Positions 60,849 through 64,000 of a DNA stretch of 64,000 bases are shown here, piece by piece. The stretch lies in the NCBI GenBank assembly GCA_003833135.1, contig QZLH01000031.1, positions 119,119 to 183,118 of the forward strand, given 5' to 3'. The stretch's first letter is position 1. The number at the start of each line of letters is the position of its first letter. The notes under the pieces were generated by a model. The model saw only the letters and a list, made by a program, of their open reading frames with translations, was not told where the DNA came from and ran no database searches. This stretch comes from Oehlia diaphana. Taxonomy: Eukaryota > Glomeromycota > Glomeromycetes > Glomerales > Glomeraceae. The translations under genes were made by a program, and so were the position numbers.

Positions 60849-61317
60849 ATGCCATACATCGAGGTTAAAACCAATGTTCAGGTAAACAAGTTTATGAAAA
60901 TATGATTCTTCATCCTTATAAATTCATATACTCTCTTCCTATTTCTTCTTTTTTCTCTCCCTTTCTCGTTACTCTATTTTTCTCTTTCGCTTACCTTTTC
61001 TTCACTTATTTCAATATCAACAGTTGCAAGACCACAACAATTCATTAGAGAATTAAGTTCCTACGCAGCCAACGTTTTCAACAAACCATATGTATGTGTT
61101 TCTCTTCAAGACAATCTCTCGATCATCTTTAATGATTCCGATGACCCGGCGTACATTATTGGAGTTACATCTATGCTGCGACCAAAAAAAAAAATTGAGT
61201 AAGGAATTAGGTAAATTTTTGGAAAAAGAATTGAAAGCCAGTAGTGATCGTGGATATATTTTCTTTTATGGTCCTGATGGTGCTATTGTAGGATGGAAGG
61301 GTAGTGTTTGTGGATAG
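60849..61317 (+). pseudogene. MIF/tautomerase-superfamily gene with two frame disruptions
   Basis: Exon 1 (60849-60881) reads MPYIEVKTNVQ: the MIF start with Pro2, the catalytic N-terminal proline of this superfamily. A 142-nt intron (gtaaac to a long pyrimidine tract and cag) leads to exon 2 (61024-61317): ARPQQFIRELSSYAANVFNK, then VCVSLQDNLSIIFNDSDDPA and YIIGVTSM. A second part (LSKELGKFLEKELKASSDRG, then YIFFYGPDGAIVGWKG) follows. Two breaks are seen. Exon 2 is one base out of phase at the splice junction, as if a G were missing. The run of 11 A at 61184-61194 shifts frame again. Otherwise the protein is full-length and well kept, so either this is a very young pseudogene or the assembly has indel errors. 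MIF-like proteins are tautomerases and can modulate host immunity. Confidence 0.7.
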
Positions 61318-64000
61318 TTGAGAGATGTCATTAAGTTCTTTAAAAATTTAGTTCTCTTGAAAAAAATTTGATTATATATATATATATATATATTTTGAAA
61401 AAAAAAATTGTTTATTTTCACTTCATAGTTCAAATAATTTGGAGGATTCACATGAGAATAACTAATAGTAGAACTAAATGAAATCTTTTTTAATGTTACA
61501 TTATTTATCAATCATATTTAAAGATACGAAATTGTATCCTAGTATAGTATCAATTTTTTTTTGCAAATAAGGTTTATCAATAAATATATATCTATTTTTA
61601 TACTCTTTATCTTGAATTTTGAATCATTATAAATGATTTAATAAAATAATAAAAGACAAATGTGAAAAGTAATATACAATAAAAAATGTAAGTTTATAGT
61701 AATATTTGTATGTAAAATGAAAGGTTTACTAATAGGACCCCAGAAATCTAATATAGATCTTAGTCAAAATCACCTCTTTTTGCTAAAGAAAATTACATAA
61801 TCCTAATTTTTAACTTTTTAAAAAATGGGCCAATTTGTTAAAAAATATGATTTATAACTTATTTTAGAAATTTCCAAAGTTCCTTTACTGATAATTATTA
61901 AATTTTGTTAATTGGACTAATATTATAGAATTAATAATTTCGTAAGTCTAATAAAATTCAATATTTTATTGATTTTAAACTTTATGCAAAAATTTGAAAA
62001 TCTTAAGGTAATAATTTAATTATGTAATTTATATTAATATTTTATATTGATTTAATATTATATGTTATTAATGTAAAATCCATTCCAAATAGTTTAAAGC
62101 TTTTATCTATAATACTATATTTAGATGTCATAAACATAGGATAAAGTCAACTCTCAATTGGCAATATTAAGAATTAGAGATATAACAAACTAGATGCCAA
62201 ACAGTTATTAGAATATTTGCCAATCTTACAACTTAATAATAATACTAGAAAAGCTTTTAAAAACTTTAAGGCTTGTAAAACTTTTTATATATCTATAAAA
62301 GTACTATTAAAATCTTTATTTATTATCAAGTACTAGTATAAATATAATCATGAATAATGAAAGAATTCATTTTTATTTTAGAATTTCAGTTGTAATTTCT
62401 GATTAGCCAAAAGCTGCAATATATTGTCTTATTTACAAATCATTTACGTTAAATCTTTCTGATTATTTTTATTTAGCCAAAAGAAATAATCTTGATATTA
62501 ATTTATAAGATAATAAAATAATATTACAAAACATAGTAATTATGTGATTACTATATAAAATTTTAGCAATTAGATTATTATTACCTTTACTAAAATATTA
62601 ACTTTGTACAGCAATATGTTGAAAAATTTGTGATTACTTCAATCTCTTCTATTAAGAGAAATACTATAATAACAGTATATTTTATTATAAATAGTAAGTT
62701 GTAATTCTTTATTATTTTAAACTAAAGGTAATAGATATTTACAACTGGTATTTTAATTTTGCTAATTAAGCCTTTTTTGTATTTAGTATTTTTTTAAGAG
62801 CTACTGATATATTAATTAAATTTTATTTGCTATAGTAAAATGAGAGTATATTACATTTGCAAGCAGAATGGAAACAAATTAAATAAGTTCTTTTTCTGCT
62901 TATTTTGATATTAGCATATTTTATAAACTTATATTTATATAAGCTGACTGTTTTAAAACTTTTATACACAGGTCAAAATGTAAAAAATCAGGTATCACAA
63001 TCAGTTACCAATTGGTCACCAATTAGTCACCATGATTGGTGCCCAATTAGTGACTGATTGTTTTATATTTCGACCTGTAATATATATTTATTAAAGAAAA
63101 AAGTATGAAAAATATACTGATAAATTTAATATTTATGGAGTTTAAAATAGACGAAAAATAAAATTATAATCTACAAGTTATTTTTAAAGTCTTATAAAAC
63201 TCTTATTAGTAAGATAATTAATAAAATAAATATTTAATGTGCTTCTATAAGTAGAACTGATATGCATATTAGAAGTATAAATGCAGTTTATTAAATTAAT
63301 AATTGGCTTATATTTATGAAATTAATTAATATTTTTTTTATAAGAAACTTATGTTAATAATACTGAATATGAAGCTGACATAACCTTTTAACTTTTAGAA
63401 TAATAAGTATAATTACCAATCAGAAGTGATGGTATAATAATTTGTCTTTATTTTTTTTAAATCCATTATTTCTAAATTTTAATATTATTTTAATACCATC
63501 AGAATAAATCATGGCTAAACTTCATGATTGAGATTGCATTTAATAAAGACAAAATACATGTTATAAATAAATAAAGTATAAGAATTTTGGCTAAAGAATT
63601 ACAGTCATATTTATAACAAATAAAGCAGTATATAAATATAAGTTATTTTTTTTAATTGCAAGTAGTTTATTATTGTAAAATTCTAAAGAGTTTAATTCAT
63701 TATAATATATTAGGCTTATCATTTTTACATTTCAGATAAAATAATAAGAAATGCAAATATTAAGCTTAAACTAAGATAATAATTATAAATAATAATTTTC
63801 TTTTTATATGTTAAAGTTTTAACAAAATGATGATTAATTTGTAATTTGAATTTAATATATATAATAAAAATGTATAGTACTTAATATCCAAGAACATGTA
63901 TTATTAATATTAAATTGGATTATTTATATCATTATGCATTTTTTAGAATTACAAATTATTGAAATGCCCTTCAAATCTAATTCTATTAGATTTCTTGACC
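61318..64000. other. AT-rich, CpG-poor desert
   Basis: A (TA)n run at 61371-61393 follows the MIF-like gene. From about 61700 to the window end there is almost no CpG and no gene. The only structured element is the hairpin at 62968-63078, annotated separately. Confidence 0.5.
62968..63078. mobile_element. 111-bp hairpin element with terminal inverted repeats (MITE-like)
   Basis: The left end acaggtcaaaatgtaaaaaa pairs with the right end, which ends in tcgacctgt. Inside, caatcagttaccaattggtc (from 62998) pairs with the complement of 63037-63061; 22 of 25 positions match around a loop of about 13 nt. The whole element can fold as one hairpin. No clear target-site duplication is visible, so it could also be a fold-back relic or a small structured RNA gene. 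Confidence 0.5.

Noticed and set aside
61090..61317. Separate 75-aa gene starting at 61090
   Set aside because: Its first half is out of frame with the MIF-like sequence on the same strand. Only its second half is real coding sequence, belonging to the MIF-like gene after the A-run shift.

Overview
The window looks like nuclear DNA of an arbuscular mycorrhizal fungus, most likely Rhizophagus irregularis or a close relative. The evidence is very high AT content with long A and T homopolymers, many short GT-AG introns, and a gene set that includes a BTB-BACK-TLDc protein, Crinkler-like, protein-kinase-like and Uma2-like gene fragments, and SAGA subunit SPT3. Species assignment is an inference from gene content. 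All exon models were built by reading splice signals and checking that every phase closes; none has transcript support.

Layout. 1-2.7 kb is AT-rich spacer. At 2.7-3.7 kb is a four-exon glutathione S-transferase, and at 5.7-7.1 kb an intronless serine beta-lactamase-like hydrolase with a membrane anchor. At 7.67-7.87 kb a SINE-like insertion is flanked by a perfect 16-bp target duplication. From 8.2 to 16.6 kb lies a direct tandem array of three cytochrome b5 / acyl-CoA dehydrogenase fusion genes. Each has five exons and 520 aa, and each ends in the peroxisomal signal AKL. The spacers are duplicated too, and one piece of spacer is inverted between copies. From about 17 to 29 kb is a gene graveyard: a scrambled Crinkler-like gene, a trihelix (Myb/SANT-like) DNA-binding gene in two decayed copies, an Uma2-like nuclease gene next to an assembly gap, and a protein-kinase-like gene with frameshifts.

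From 29.9 to 46 kb is a compact housekeeping block: SPT3 (-), TMA7 (+, divergent from SPT3), a Bem46/ABHD13-type hydrolase (-), a 1,065-aa Cep57/Ppc89-like spindle-pole or centrosome protein (-), an unrecognised coiled-coil protein (-), and a HUL5/UBE3C HECT ubiquitin ligase (+, 14 exons). After an AT-rich spacer with a young tandem repeat come a 19-exon ABCC/MRP-type ABC transporter (49.5-55.7 kb, +) and a BTB-BACK-TLDc gene (56.2-57.8 kb, -). Next is a homopolymer-rich second gap whose flanks are duplicated. The window ends with a broken MIF/tautomerase gene (60.8-61.3 kb) and an AT-rich desert holding a 111-bp hairpin element.

The most coherent biology is the acyl-CoA dehydrogenase array. 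Arbuscular mycorrhizal fungi lack cytosolic type I fatty-acid synthase and live on host-derived fatty acids, so a tripled, peroxisome-tagged first step of beta-oxidation with its own haem domain is a plausible lipid-use adaptation.
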